64,000 bases of DNA from Pseudoalteromonas xiamenensis (lineage in GTDB: Bacteria > Pseudomonadota > Gammaproteobacteria > Enterobacterales > Alteromonadaceae): NCBI RefSeq assembly GCF_030994125.1, contig NZ_CP099917.1, positions 2,960,001 to 3,024,000 of the forward strand. Reading direction: 5' to 3'. This document shows, piece by piece, positions 45,530-54,400 of this stretch; the stretch's first letter is position 1, and each line of letters begins with the position of its first letter. Under the pieces are notes generated by a model that was not told the DNA's origin, searched no databases, and saw only the letters and a list, made by a program, of their open reading frames with translations. The translations under genes were made by a program, and so were the position numbers.

Positions 45530-46093
45530 ATGTCAGCACTTACGCTGCAATTTACACAAGCCGGCCTAGACGCACTGCTCAGTGCGAAGTCCCAAGGACT
45601 GCGAGGTCGCATTAGCCATATGGCGTTTGGTGATGCCGCGTATGCCCCAAGCAAAACGCAATTGGCACTAAAAAGTGAAAAAGAACGTGTTGCTATTGCC
45701 GACAGCGACTACAGCGACGGAGAAAGCAGCAGTTTAAAAATAGCGGGCAAGTTTGATGCCCCACTTGAATACGCCATTCGTGAGATAGGTGTTTACCTCG
45801 ATAGCGGCGAGCTGGATGCGGCAGGTAAGCCAAAGCTGATCCTGCTGGGAGTGTACTCGAAGCCGAATACCACGCTTGGTTATCGCACCCCCGACGTCAA
45901 AGTATTGCAATGGTTAACGTTAAGTTTGGCGCAGTTGCCGAGCGATAGCGTTGAAGTCTCTCTTGGGGTGGACAACCTAAATCTCATTTTGGATAAGGAA
46001 TTGGCGGATCTGACCTATGTTCAAGTGCAAACACTGCATCGTCAATTACAGCAAGAAATTCGTCTCGTCGCGCTCGAAAAAGCGTTGGCTTAG
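45530..46093 (+). CDS. Tail-collar fibre adaptor (gpH N-terminal type), copy 4
   Basis: 187 residues from the ATG at 45530 with GGAG upstream; an earlier start is unlikely because it would read through the terminator stem. Tail-collar pattern: LTLQFTQAGLDALLSAKSQG, ISHMAFGDAAYAPSKTQLAL, YAIREIGVYLDSGELDAAGK, and a helical end. It ends at the adaptor domain, with the fibre in the next gene. Confidence 0.87.
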   Translation: MSALTLQFTQAGLDALLSAKSQGLRGRISHMAFGDAAYAPSKTQLALKSEKERVAIADSDYSDGESSSLKIAGKFDAPLEYAIREIGVYLDSGELDAAGKPKLILLGVYSKPNTTLGYRTPDVKVLQWLTLSLAQLPSDSVEVSLGVDNLNLILDKELADLTYVQVQTLHRQLQQEIRLVALEKALA

Positions 46094-46112
46094 CAAAATT
46101 TAAGGATAATCC

Positions 46113-46883
46113 ATGTCTGAAAGTAATTTACCAATTAGTGAACGTCTCTCCCGAGTCGCAACGGCCGCAGATCAACTCACTGCCACCGTACAAGGGCAAC
46201 TCGGTAAGATTGATAAGCAGGTTGATGCCAAGAGCAAAGAAGTTGACCTAGTCATTCAAAAAGCGCAACAAGATATTAATCATTATTTATCGGCAGCTCG
46301 AGGAGAATATTCTCATATTTTGTTAAGTCGAAATCAGCGAATGGAGCCTATGGGACAAAATGCTATTACTGGGTTTAACACCATCTATTTAGATAAGTTT
46401 GAAGTAATCAAAGAAGCGACAATTCACGCTTCTGCTCAAAATGACATTGATCATACTGGAAACGGCGTAGCAAAAGAGTTTCGTGACAATGTCTTTAGTG
46501 GTTATGTAAATGGTTATTTCAACATTCTGCGACTGAAATGGCTTAGTAACGAGATAGGCCATCCATCTCGTTTTGATGATAACTGGTCTTCCGGTTATCA
46601 ACAGGGATCTATTTCTACTGGTTGCTACTTAAAAGTGGTTGCTGGCAAATTAGGTGGAGCATTAAAGCCTTATGTGAATTATAGCAATGATTGGCAGTTA
46701 ATGGGTATGCGTCAATCTTTAAATGGAGCCGCTTCAGCGTTTTATGCACCGCATTCTAAATTGACTTTTGAAGGCGAAGGAGAAGCCCTTATTTGTTTAT
46801 TTGGTACGGCTAGCGGTTTTGTGAATTTTGAGAATAAAGAATGGGGTATTTACCCCGAATTTGCTCGTCCAGCATTAACTTGA
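46113..46883 (+). CDS. Tail fibre / receptor-binding protein of module 4
   Basis: 256 residues. The N-terminal ~55 residues (ISERLSRVATAADQLTATVQ, then GQLGKIDKQVDAKSKEVDL) resemble the N-termini of fibres A-C in pattern (an L..ADxLTxxV..K start, then coiled coil). A motif FRDNVFSGYVNGYFNILRLK resembles LTAMNIGRGTQHFSGSFNIL of fibre B, so this belongs to the same fibre family. The tip is otherwise unique. It follows the H4 adaptor by 19 bp. Confidence 0.68.
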   Translation: MSESNLPISERLSRVATAADQLTATVQGQLGKIDKQVDAKSKEVDLVIQKAQQDINHYLSAARGEYSHILLSRNQRMEPMGQNAITGFNTIYLDKFEVIKEATIHASAQNDIDHTGNGVAKEFRDNVFSGYVNGYFNILRLKWLSNEIGHPSRFDDNWSSGYQQGSISTGCYLKVVAGKLGGALKPYVNYSNDWQLMGMRQSLNGAASAFYAPHSKLTFEGEGEALICLFGTASGFVNFENKEWGIYPEFARPALT

Positions 46884-46899
46884 TCAAAAGGATAAAACG

Positions 46900-47184
46900 A
46901 TGAAAGTGTTGCATAACAATCAACTCGTTGCGATTTTGGGAGACGTTTTAACGTTAGATCAAGTTTCGCAGTACTTAGATAACCTCAACATTGAAATACC
47001 CATTGGTGAAATTAGATTAGAATATTCTGATGAAGAGGCTGAGATAGCAAGAAAATCAGCTTATCAATTGGAATCAGACCCACTCTATATGGAATGGCAG
47101 TTTGACCAAACCGACGAAGCCAAGCAACGTTGGTTGGCTAAAGTCGCTGAGATCAAAACTCGCTATCCATTCCCATCACTCTAA
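46900..47184 (+). CDS. Small fibre partner / assembly chaperone of module 4
   Basis: 94 residues: KVLHNNQLVAILGDVLTLDQ at the start, DPLYMEWQFDQTDEAKQRWL and a KTRYPFPSL end, like the RYPKP ends of partners A and B. It lies 16 bp after the fibre, as those partners do. It is probably a fibre chaperone. Confidence 0.55.
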   Translation: MKVLHNNQLVAILGDVLTLDQVSQYLDNLNIEIPIGEIRLEYSDEEAEIARKSAYQLESDPLYMEWQFDQTDEAKQRWLAKVAEIKTRYPFPSL

Positions 47185-47256
47185 CCTCTTCGGGCGTTTC
47201 GTCCCTTCATTTTTCTTGGTGCATTTTGCGCCACGCGTTTATACACAGAGTACACC

Positions 47257-47823
47257 ATGAACCAACGTAGCTCCCTTGTACAACACGTACTGGCGCGTCT
47301 TACTTCAGGTCTAACGTCGAGTGCCACAGTTAGTTTTCTGTCGCAGTCTGTTGAGCCTGATTTGACTCAAAAAGCGCAATTGCTGGTACACCCAGTTAGT
47401 GAACACCAAGCGTCGGATTTGCAGGCAAAAGGAACTGACAAAGGTGTCAGCGATGGGCCTGTACAAAACAAAAATTTGTATCCAAATCCACTCAATCGTC
47501 GTTTGCTGACCTGTCATGTTGAAATTCGGCTCAAGGATGCCGATGGGATGCTCGCGTTTAGTCGGCTGGACACGCTGATAAGTGAATGTGAGGCTCTACT
47601 TGATGCGGACGAAACGCCCAACCCTTGGCAGTATTTTATCCCATTGCGGGTTGAGTTTGTGTTTAACGAAGATAACGCACATGTTAATGCAAAAGCGTTG
47701 TTAGTTTGGCAATTTTACTACCAAATCGATTCTCCTCCGGAAGCATTATCACCTGCAATTAAAGAAGTTTATCTCGGCCCTCAAGGCGAAGCGCATTGGC
47801 TTATCGCGACGGTTAAGGAGTAG
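47257..47823 (+). CDS. Unassigned tail protein upstream of V (possible tail terminator/completion)
   Basis: 188 residues, soluble, with a Leu/Arg-rich middle (NPLNRRLLTCHVEIRLKDAD) and a beta-rich end. It ends 4 bp before gpV, where tail completion or terminator proteins lie in several P2- and Mu-like tails, and no other candidate for the P2 R/S completion proteins is present. I cannot assign a family by eye. Confidence 0.4.
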   Translation: MNQRSSLVQHVLARLTSGLTSSATVSFLSQSVEPDLTQKAQLLVHPVSEHQASDLQAKGTDKGVSDGPVQNKNLYPNPLNRRLLTCHVEIRLKDADGMLAFSRLDTLISECEALLDADETPNPWQYFIPLRVEFVFNEDNAHVNAKALLVWQFYYQIDSPPEALSPAIKEVYLGPQGEAHWLIATVKE

Positions 47824-47827
47824 CGCT

Positions 47828-48517
47828 ATGTTAGCAAATGAACATCAAAGTGCGCTTGCGCTGAGTGATCTGCAGCATCGCCTTACCAAGTTGATCACTA
47901 TCGGCAAAATCGCAGAAGTTGACTACGAAAAGGCGCTGGTACGTGTGAAATTAGGTGCTTGGACGACCGCTTGGTTACCTTGGCTGAATGCCCAAGCAAA
48001 CAATGACATCACCTGGCAAGCGCCTGAAGTGGATGAACAAGTCATTGTACTTGCTCCAGGTGGCGATACCGCTCAAGGGGTGGTGCTTGGGAGCCTATAT
48101 CAACAGCGCTTCGGTGCTGCGCAAACAGACGTCCCCGTTGAAAAACGGGAACATGTTCAACGAGTGAAATACCAAGATGGCTCCATTATTGAGTACGACA
48201 GAGAAAGTCATCGCTATTTAATCGACATTAAGGGTGATGACGCAACGGTAGACATTATTTCAGCAGGGACGCTGAATATTTTGACTGAAAAGGATATTCG
48301 CGTTGAAACCAAAGCGAATGCAAAAGTATTTGCGACGGCAAATGCCGAAGTGACGGTTGATGGCAATGCCGCGGTGAAAGTCGCAGGTGACGTGACCGTT
48401 GACGGTGCAACGATTAAGTTGAATGGCGGCTCACCTTGTGTGACGACCGCACACATTTGTCACTTTACAGGCTCACCACATGGTGACGGGTCATCGACAG
48501 TCTCAGCGGGGAAATAA
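47828..48517 (+). CDS. Baseplate spike protein V
   Basis: 229 residues, P2 gpV / phage baseplate assembly V family. An OB-fold N-terminal half (GKIAEVDYEKALVRVKLGAW, TAWLPWLNAQANNDITWQAP, EVDEQVIVLAPGGDTAQGVV, LGSLYQQRFGAA) is followed by a spike of short beta repeats (ANAEVTVDGNAAVKVAGDVT). A His/Cys-containing tip follows (TTAHICHFTGSPHGDGSSTV), likely metal-binding. It forms the membrane-piercing needle at the end of the tube. AAGGAG precedes the ATG. Confidence 0.93.
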   Translation: MLANEHQSALALSDLQHRLTKLITIGKIAEVDYEKALVRVKLGAWTTAWLPWLNAQANNDITWQAPEVDEQVIVLAPGGDTAQGVVLGSLYQQRFGAAQTDVPVEKREHVQRVKYQDGSIIEYDRESHRYLIDIKGDDATVDIISAGTLNILTEKDIRVETKANAKVFATANAEVTVDGNAAVKVAGDVTVDGATIKLNGGSPCVTTAHICHFTGSPHGDGSSTVSAGK

Positions 48518-48518
48518 C

Positions 48519-48716
48519 ATGGCATTAAGCGCAGGTGCATTAGAAGGCTTAATTAAAGCCGAATTACAAGGTCAAGGATTTAAGCTTGAAGGTGAACACG
48601 CGTTTGCTGGAAAGTTGGCCACGGCGATTGCAAATGCGGTCGTGGCGCATGTCACTTCTAGCGCACAAGTGCCGGTAGCAAGCGGTTCTAGTGCGGGCAT
48701 GTATAGCGTGGTCTAA
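48519..48716 (+). CDS. Small conserved tailocin protein between V and W
   Basis: 65 residues from the ATG at 48519, 1 bp after the V stop. It is Ala-rich with a helical middle (AFAGKLATAIANAVVAHVTS) and no signal peptide. No PAAR motif is visible. Its place between spike and gp25-like genes suggests a baseplate-centre role, but the family is not recognised. Confidence 0.5.
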   Translation: MALSAGALEGLIKAELQGQGFKLEGEHAFAGKLATAIANAVVAHVTSSAQVPVASGSSAGMYSVV

Positions 48717-48725
48717 GGAATACAG

Positions 48726-49061
48726 ATGATTGGTATGAACGCCAAAACGGGCAAAGCGTTGTCCGGCGTAGAACATTTAAAACAAAGTATCCGCGATATC
48801 GTCACGACACCACTTGGCAGTCGAGTGATGCGTAGAGATTACGGTTGTGGGCTCTTTGAGTTAGTTGACAGACCTTTCTCTCATTCGCTTGTGGGCGATA
48901 TTACGATGTCCATCGCCAATGCTCTGGAAAAATGGGAACCCAGATTTCGGTTAGATGGTGTTTCGGTGCATCCGGCAGGCGAAGGAAAATTATCGATCGC
49001 AATCAATGGACTCTATCTCATCAATGGTGAACCGGTACTTATTGAAGGTATTCAAGTTTAG
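48726..49061 (+). CDS. Baseplate wedge protein W (gp25-like)
   Basis: 111 residues, T4 gp25 / P2 gpW family: GMNAKTGKALSGVEHLKQSI, RDIVTTPLGSRVMRRDYGCG, and a C-terminal LIEGI. gp25-like proteins nucleate sheath assembly on the baseplate. There is a single copy, in contrast to four J and I genes, so all J-I variants would have to assemble on the same W. A terminator follows. Confidence 0.95.
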   Translation: MIGMNAKTGKALSGVEHLKQSIRDIVTTPLGSRVMRRDYGCGLFELVDRPFSHSLVGDITMSIANALEKWEPRFRLDGVSVHPAGEGKLSIAINGLYLINGEPVLIEGIQV

Positions 49062-49087
49062 CCATTTTTATTCAACGTAAACACATC

Positions 49088-49116
49088 AAAAAGCCACGCC
49101 ATCGCGTGGCTTTTTT
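49088..49116 (+). terminator. Intrinsic terminator between W and sheath
   Basis: AAAAAGCCACGC-CATC-GCGTGGCTTTTTT, a strong hairpin with T run, 38 bp before the sheath start. No GGTCA palindrome separates it from the sheath gene. Confidence 0.92.
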
Positions 49117-49154
49117 CTTAAAAAATAAGACATAACCTAAACAAGGAGATCCTT

Positions 49155-50489
49155 ATGTCGCAATTTCTACACGGTGTAGAAGTCATTGAGGCGCAATCTG
49201 GTACGCGTCCTATCAAAACCGTTAAAAGCTCAGTAATCGGTCTGATTGGTACAGCGCCTTTTGCCGATGCGGAAGCGTTTCCGCTTAATACACCAGTGCT
49301 AGTGGCTGGTAAACGAGCTGAAGCGGCTAAGTTGGTTGACCCAGAAAATGCGGATTTTAAAGCATTACTGGCTGCAAAACAGGATGCTGAGATTGCTAAA
49401 GAAATCGCAGCACAAGAAGCGGCGCAAAAGCGCACATTGAGCGATGCGGAGAAGAAAGACATTGACACGAAACTTCGTAAAGCGATTACGACAGTTCCGT
49501 TTGTTAAACAAGGTACGTTACCTGCTGCTATCGATGGTATTTTTGACCAAGCTGGTGCTGCGATCGTTGTCGTTCGTGTAGCTGATAACGCCGACGAAGG
49601 CTTAGTTATGAGTAGCATGGCGGCGGGCGTAGACAGTGAAGGCGCGTATACGGGTGTGGCTGCATTCTTAGGTGCAGAATCTATTCTAGGTGTCACGCCT
49701 CGTATCTTGGTTGCACCTGGTTATTCGCATCAACGTCCAAGTGGCAACAAGAACCCTGTGATCTCAGATATGGTTGGTGTCGCTGAGCGCCTACGTGCAG
49801 TGATCATTGCAGACGGTCCTTCAACAACGGATGAAGAAGCAAAAGCATACCGTAAAGATTTTGGCTCACGTCGTGTGTTTGTTGTCGACCCTGCGGTAAA
49901 AGTATTCCGTGACGGTGAAGCTGTAGTTGAACCTTCTAGTTCACGCGTTGCAGGTATGATTGCCAAATCAGACAACGACCGTGGTTTCTGGTGGAGCCCA
50001 AGTAACACTAACATGAATGGTATTGTTGCAACTGAGCGCGCTATTGACTTCCAACTCGGTGATGTAAATGCTCGTGCTAACCTGCTGAATGAAAATGAAG
50101 TAGCGACGATTATCCGTCAGAACGGCTTTAAATTATGGGGTAACCGTACGTGTTCAGATGACCCGAAATGGGCATTCCTATCTGTGGTGCGTACTGCGGA
50201 CATGATCAACGATTCGTTACTTCGTGCTCACATGTGGGCAGTTGACCGCAACATCACGAAAACATACATCGAAGATGTGACGCAAAGCGTTCAATCTTAT
50301 TTAGACAGCCTAAAAGCTCAAGGCGCTATTTTAGGTGGTCAAATTTGGGCTGACGCAGACCTAAATACACCGGCCAATATTCAAGCAGGCAAAGTGTACT
50401 TTAGCTTCGACTTTACACCTCCAACACCTGCTGAACACATCACGTTCAAGAGCATTCTAACAAACAACTACCTTGAGGAAATCGTATAA
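49155..50489 (+). CDS. Contractile tail sheath protein FI
   Basis: 444 residues, P2 FI / tail_sheath family (P2 FI is about 396). Landmarks: FLHGVEVIEAQSGTRPIKTV, VIGLIGTAPFADAEAFPLNT, RAVIIADGPSTTDEEAKAYR, FWWSPSNTNMNGIVATERAI, GFKLWGNRTCSDDPKWAFLS and a C-terminal SILTNNYLEEIV. An extra Lys/Glu-rich helix (residues ~70-115, around LAAKQDAEIAKEIAAQEAAQ) explains the added length and may sit on the outside of the sheath. AAGGAG upstream. Overlaps the tube gene (TAATG). Single copy. Confidence 0.97.
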   Translation: MSQFLHGVEVIEAQSGTRPIKTVKSSVIGLIGTAPFADAEAFPLNTPVLVAGKRAEAAKLVDPENADFKALLAAKQDAEIAKEIAAQEAAQKRTLSDAEKKDIDTKLRKAITTVPFVKQGTLPAAIDGIFDQAGAAIVVVRVADNADEGLVMSSMAAGVDSEGAYTGVAAFLGAESILGVTPRILVAPGYSHQRPSGNKNPVISDMVGVAERLRAVIIADGPSTTDEEAKAYRKDFGSRRVFVVDPAVKVFRDGEAVVEPSSSRVAGMIAKSDNDRGFWWSPSNTNMNGIVATERAIDFQLGDVNARANLLNENEVATIIRQNGFKLWGNRTCSDDPKWAFLSVVRTADMINDSLLRAHMWAVDRNITKTYIEDVTQSVQSYLDSLKAQGAILGGQIWADADLNTPANIQAGKVYFSFDFTPPTPAEHITFKSILTNNYLEEIV

Positions 50490-50998
50490 TGGCCATCTCT
50501 CCTAAAATTCTTAAAAAATTCAAACTGTTCGTTGATGGTAAAGGTTACTTAGGTATTGCGGATGAAATCACGTTACCGAAAGTGACGGTAAAAACACGCG
50601 AAATTACATCTGGTTTCCAAGCGCCGATTGAACTGGATGTAGGTCAACTTGAGAAGCTTGAGGGCACCATTACTCTGCTTGAGTACAACTCAGATGTAAT
50701 GAAGTTACTGGGCGATTGGAGCGGTGCAACAACACCTCTTACGGCACGTGGTGCAATCCAAGCACAAGGCTCTCAGCCAGAAGCTGTTGTTGTTACGCTA
50801 GAAGGCTTCTTTAAAGAAGTGGACATGGGTAACTGGAAAGATGGCGAAGAAGCGAAGCTAACCCTGCAATACGCAGTTCAAAAATACAAGCTGCAAATTG
50901 GTCAGGACGTTATTTACGAAATCGACCTATATAACGACACGCGTCTTATCAACGGCAAAGACCATATGGCAGCGCTTCGCGCAGCAATCGGAGCGTAA
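50489..50998 (+). CDS. Tail tube protein FII
   Basis: 169 residues, P2 FII family and length (172). Landmarks: ILKKFKLFVDGKGYLGIADE, ITLPKVTVKTREITSGFQAP, GFFKEVDMGNWKDGEEAKLT and the end VIYEIDLYNDTRLINGKDHM. It forms the rigid inner tube. Start overlaps the sheath stop (TAATG), giving coupled production of sheath and tube. Confidence 0.97.
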   Translation: MAISPKILKKFKLFVDGKGYLGIADEITLPKVTVKTREITSGFQAPIELDVGQLEKLEGTITLLEYNSDVMKLLGDWSGATTPLTARGAIQAQGSQPEAVVVTLEGFFKEVDMGNWKDGEEAKLTLQYAVQKYKLQIGQDVIYEIDLYNDTRLINGKDHMAALRAAIGA

Positions 50999-51001
50999 TT
51001 C

Positions 51002-51259
51002 ATGACTGAAATCATTAAACTGGCATTTCCATTTAAGGTCGATGGGCATGAGTATGCCGAACTGACAATGAGACGACCAAAAGTACGTGATCGTTTGATG
51101 GTGGATAAAGTGGATTTAAGTGAATCTGAGAGCGAAATCCGCTACTTCTCAAATCTTTGTGAAGTATCGCCTGATGTTATCGAAGAATTAGACTGGAGCG
51201 ACTTTGTTAAATTACGCGAGCAACTCCAGGCTTTTCTCGTATCCCGCCAGGCCGTTTAA
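51002..51259 (+). CDS. Tail assembly chaperone E (unshifted product)
   Basis: 85 residues, P2 gpE-type tail assembly chaperone: IIKLAFPFKVDGHEYAELTM, RRPKVRDRLMVDKVD, and an acidic helical end. It lies 3 bp after the tube gene and just before the tape measure, as in P2. It binds the tape measure during assembly and is not part of the finished particle. Confidence 0.9.
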   Translation: MTEIIKLAFPFKVDGHEYAELTMRRPKVRDRLMVDKVDLSESESEIRYFSNLCEVSPDVIEELDWSDFVKLREQLQAFLVSRQAV

Positions 51260-51390
51260 AAGCCATGGTGATCGCCCTGGCTAAATACACCGGGTGGGGA
51301 CTTGATGAACTGACGTCATTGACCGAATCAGAATTGCATAGCTGGTTCGAAGCTGCCGTCGAGTTCAAACATGCGACTGAGGCGGGTTAA
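51002..51390 (+). CDS. Tail assembly chaperone E-E' made by -1 frameshift
   Basis: A second frame (-1 relative to E) is open through the end of E and on to 51388-51390, encoding GRLKAMVIALAKYTGWGLDE, LTSLTESELHSWFEAAVEF: the P2 E' region. The likely slip site is the T4 run at 51232-51235 (codon TTT slipping back one base onto the T of GCT), giving a fusion of about 129 residues. P2 uses a T-rich slippery site at the same place. The E' half normally contacts the tape measure. Confidence 0.8.
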
Positions 51391-51398
51391 CGCGCCTT

Positions 51399-51438
51399 AC
51401 GGTCAGGCCACCTTGGCCTGACCGTTCCTCCCTTTTTG
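51399..51438 (+). terminator. Long hairpin between E' and tape measure
   Basis: ACGGTCAGGCCA...TGGCCTGACCGT, a 12-bp perfect stem with a 3-base loop, followed after a few bases by CCTTTTTG. It may be a terminator or a stem that sets expression of the tape measure. Its outer arms contain GGTCA and TGACC, but 10 bp apart, so it does not match the promoter palindrome. Confidence 0.6.
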
Positions 51439-51478
51439 TTTTTCATTTCAGAATAACCCTGCATTCCTAGGTATCGCT

Positions 51479-54400
51479 ATGACTCAACAGGACCCATCAG
51501 CACTCTCTGTTGCGCGCAACAAAGTCAAAGATGTACTGCCAGCACAGCCCGCTCACGCGCAAATCACCGCACAACTTGGCGGACTTATTTCGCAGTTACT
51601 AAATAATCAAACTAAACAAAATCAAGATATTAACGTCTTTGTGAACGCGATGTTGACTCAGCAAAGTCAATTAAGTCAGCTCATGAAGACACTACCCGCT
51701 TCGCTGTCTATGCAGCAGGCATCGGTTTCGATGAGCGCACCGGATTTAGGGAGCGCAGCGACTACATCAACGGTTGATACGACCGCTGCAAGTTTAAGTG
51801 GAACGGCAGAAAAGCGTGAAGGGACTGCAAGCATCGAAATGAATGCGAACAGTCCAGAGGTATCGGTATCAACAGAACTGAATACCTTGCAAAAGCAAAT
51901 TCCTGAAGTCATTAACAATATCGACCTAAACGCGGTCAATCAGTTGATTGCACAGCAAATTCCGGCGCTTTCGCAATTAGATTTAGCCGCTTCATTAAAG
52001 CCGGATTTAACACAAATAACGGATGCTTTGCCCAATTTACTGCGTGCAATCGGCCTACCTGAAATGGCCGCTACACTTAATGAGTCGTTGCCTGCACTAA
52101 GGCAATTAGATGGCGACGCGTTGCTCGCGGGTGACATTCAACAGCTGCTTCAAGTCAGTCCGGAAGTATTCAATGCGGTAGGACTATCTTCTGCCGCAAA
52201 TATCATGACAAAAGCATTACCAGCGCTCCAGCAGCTAGACGGACACACTCTTTTGTCCACCGATTTATCGGCGCTATTAAAGGTAAGCCCTCGAGTACTC
52301 GAGGCTATCGGCTTAGAGAGTAGCGCCGATGTGTTACAAAAAGCGATTCCAATACTCACACAGTTGGACATGCCAGCACTGGCGGATGGTCAATTAGGGT
52401 CGTTACTTGATGCGGCTCCTGAAGTATTACGTGCACTAGAATTAGAGCAAAGTGCCGATAAGCTGAGTGCGGCGCTACCGGCATTAAAACAATTAGATCT
52501 CAAAGGCATTGTGTCAGGAGATGTGTCTAGTTTAATGCAAGCCGCACCTCAATTGCTTAGTGCGTTGGAGTTTGATGAAGCGGCGAACACGCTGAATCAG
52601 GCTCTGCCAGCATTGCAAAAATTAGACCCTGAGGCACTACTCAAAGGTGATTTAAAGAGTTTACTCGATGCAGCTCCCGAGTTGTTGTCAGCATTCGGTT
52701 TACAGGATGCTGCGGGACTTATTGAACGTCATGCGGGCGAGCTCAGCAAGCTCGATGTGAAAGGGTTAATGGCCGGTGACTTGTCATCATTGCGCCATGC
52801 GTTACCAAGTCTGTTTGATGGTTTGAGCCAAGGTCTTGGCCTTGAAGGGTTAAGTGCTGATCTCGGCGATGCGGTTGCAACGTTGATTGAGAGCAACGAT
52901 AAAACAGTTAAAAATGCAAAAGGCCGAAAAACATCGGCACGTAAGAAAGCAAAATCGCGCCAAGCTAAAAAAGTAAAGGGTCAACACGCAGACGAGCCTG
53001 ATAATAACACATCTGTGGCTGAGTTAACGGATACCACAACACGTAGAGATACCGACTCAAGACCAAGTCGAAAGCCTACCTCGCGCAAAAAGCACCTAGG
53101 CCCAAAACACCGTAAAGGAAAAGCTGGGGCCGTGATGCAAGTTGCTGGCAGCGTGATGGATATCATGCAACTTGGAGGGCTTTTCAGCGCAGATGATAGC
53201 GACGCATCATCTGCCTCTCTTGGAAGTGTCTTTGCGGATTTAGGCGAATCTGTTCCATCAGGCGAAAAAAACTCAAGCAGCAGGAAAAGGACGAAAAAAG
53301 GCGGCACAGTAAGTAAAGCTGCTAAAAACGCCAAAGGACAAAAGCTCGGTAGCAAGGCCAACCTTGGAAAAGGCGCAGCGAAAGGCAGTTGGTTGAAGGG
53401 GTTGGGAAAAAGCCCAGTAGCAAAGGTGTTGGGTAAAGCCTCTGGTCCATTAAACGCTATTCTCGGTGCTGCGGATATTGCTGCCACACTTAACGATGAC
53501 AGTCTGACCAAGGCGGAAAAAGCTCAACAGATTGGGGCATCCGCAGGGAGCATGGGTGGTGCAATGGCTGGCGCTGCTGCTGGGGCTGCAATTGGTTCAA
53601 TTATACCAGGAGTCGGCACGTTAATCGGCGGTGCGGTGGGTGGTATTATCGGTTCCTTTGGCGGTGAATCGCTTGGCGGATGGTTAGGCGGCATGCTAGG
53701 AGGTGACGACACTGAACAATCCGAAGTCAAGCAGGGAGAAAGTAGGCTCGAACCATCTTCTGAGAAAGAATCATCTGGGCTTGCTGCCCTTTCTGAGCTG
53801 CAATCGACAGACTCGCCTCAAAACAGCGCTACGGTACCAAATGCGTTGTCCATCGTGCCAAAAAATCGAGGTCAATCGAGAAAAGACAAACGCAACGCAG
53901 CAAACAAAGTATCAACTAAATCTAAAGCGTTATCGAAAGCCAAATTAGGGCAAGGCGCTCAGGCAATCAAAGGCGAAAACGATGAACAAGGCGAAAAGAA
54001 GTCGGGTTCGTTAGCCAGTGGATTGTTTTCAATTGCAGGGAAAGCACTACCGGGTGTGAGTGCGATTGGCGCTGGGTGGTTGGGCAGCGTGTTGTCGCCA
54101 GAATCTAAAGCGGTCACGAAAGCCAAATCAGCGAATAAAGCCAAATTGGCGCAAGGCGCTCAGGGAATCAAAGGCGAAAACGATGAACAAGGCGAAAAGA
54201 AGTCGGGTTCGTTAGCCAGTGGATTGCTTTCAGTCGCGGGGAAAGCACTACCGGGTGTGAGTGCGATTGGCGCTGGGTGGTTGGGCAGCGTGTTGTCGCC
54301 AAAGTCTAAAGCGGTCACGAAAGCCAAATCAGCGAATAAAGCCAAATTGGCGCAAGGCGCTCAGGGAATCAAAGGCGAAAACGATGAACAAGGCGAAAAG

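Noticed and set aside
51399..51425. Sixth copy of the GGTCA palindrome
   Set aside because: The arms are much farther apart than 4 bp and form a perfect hairpin; no -10 hexamer at 22 bp. It is read as an RNA stem or terminator.
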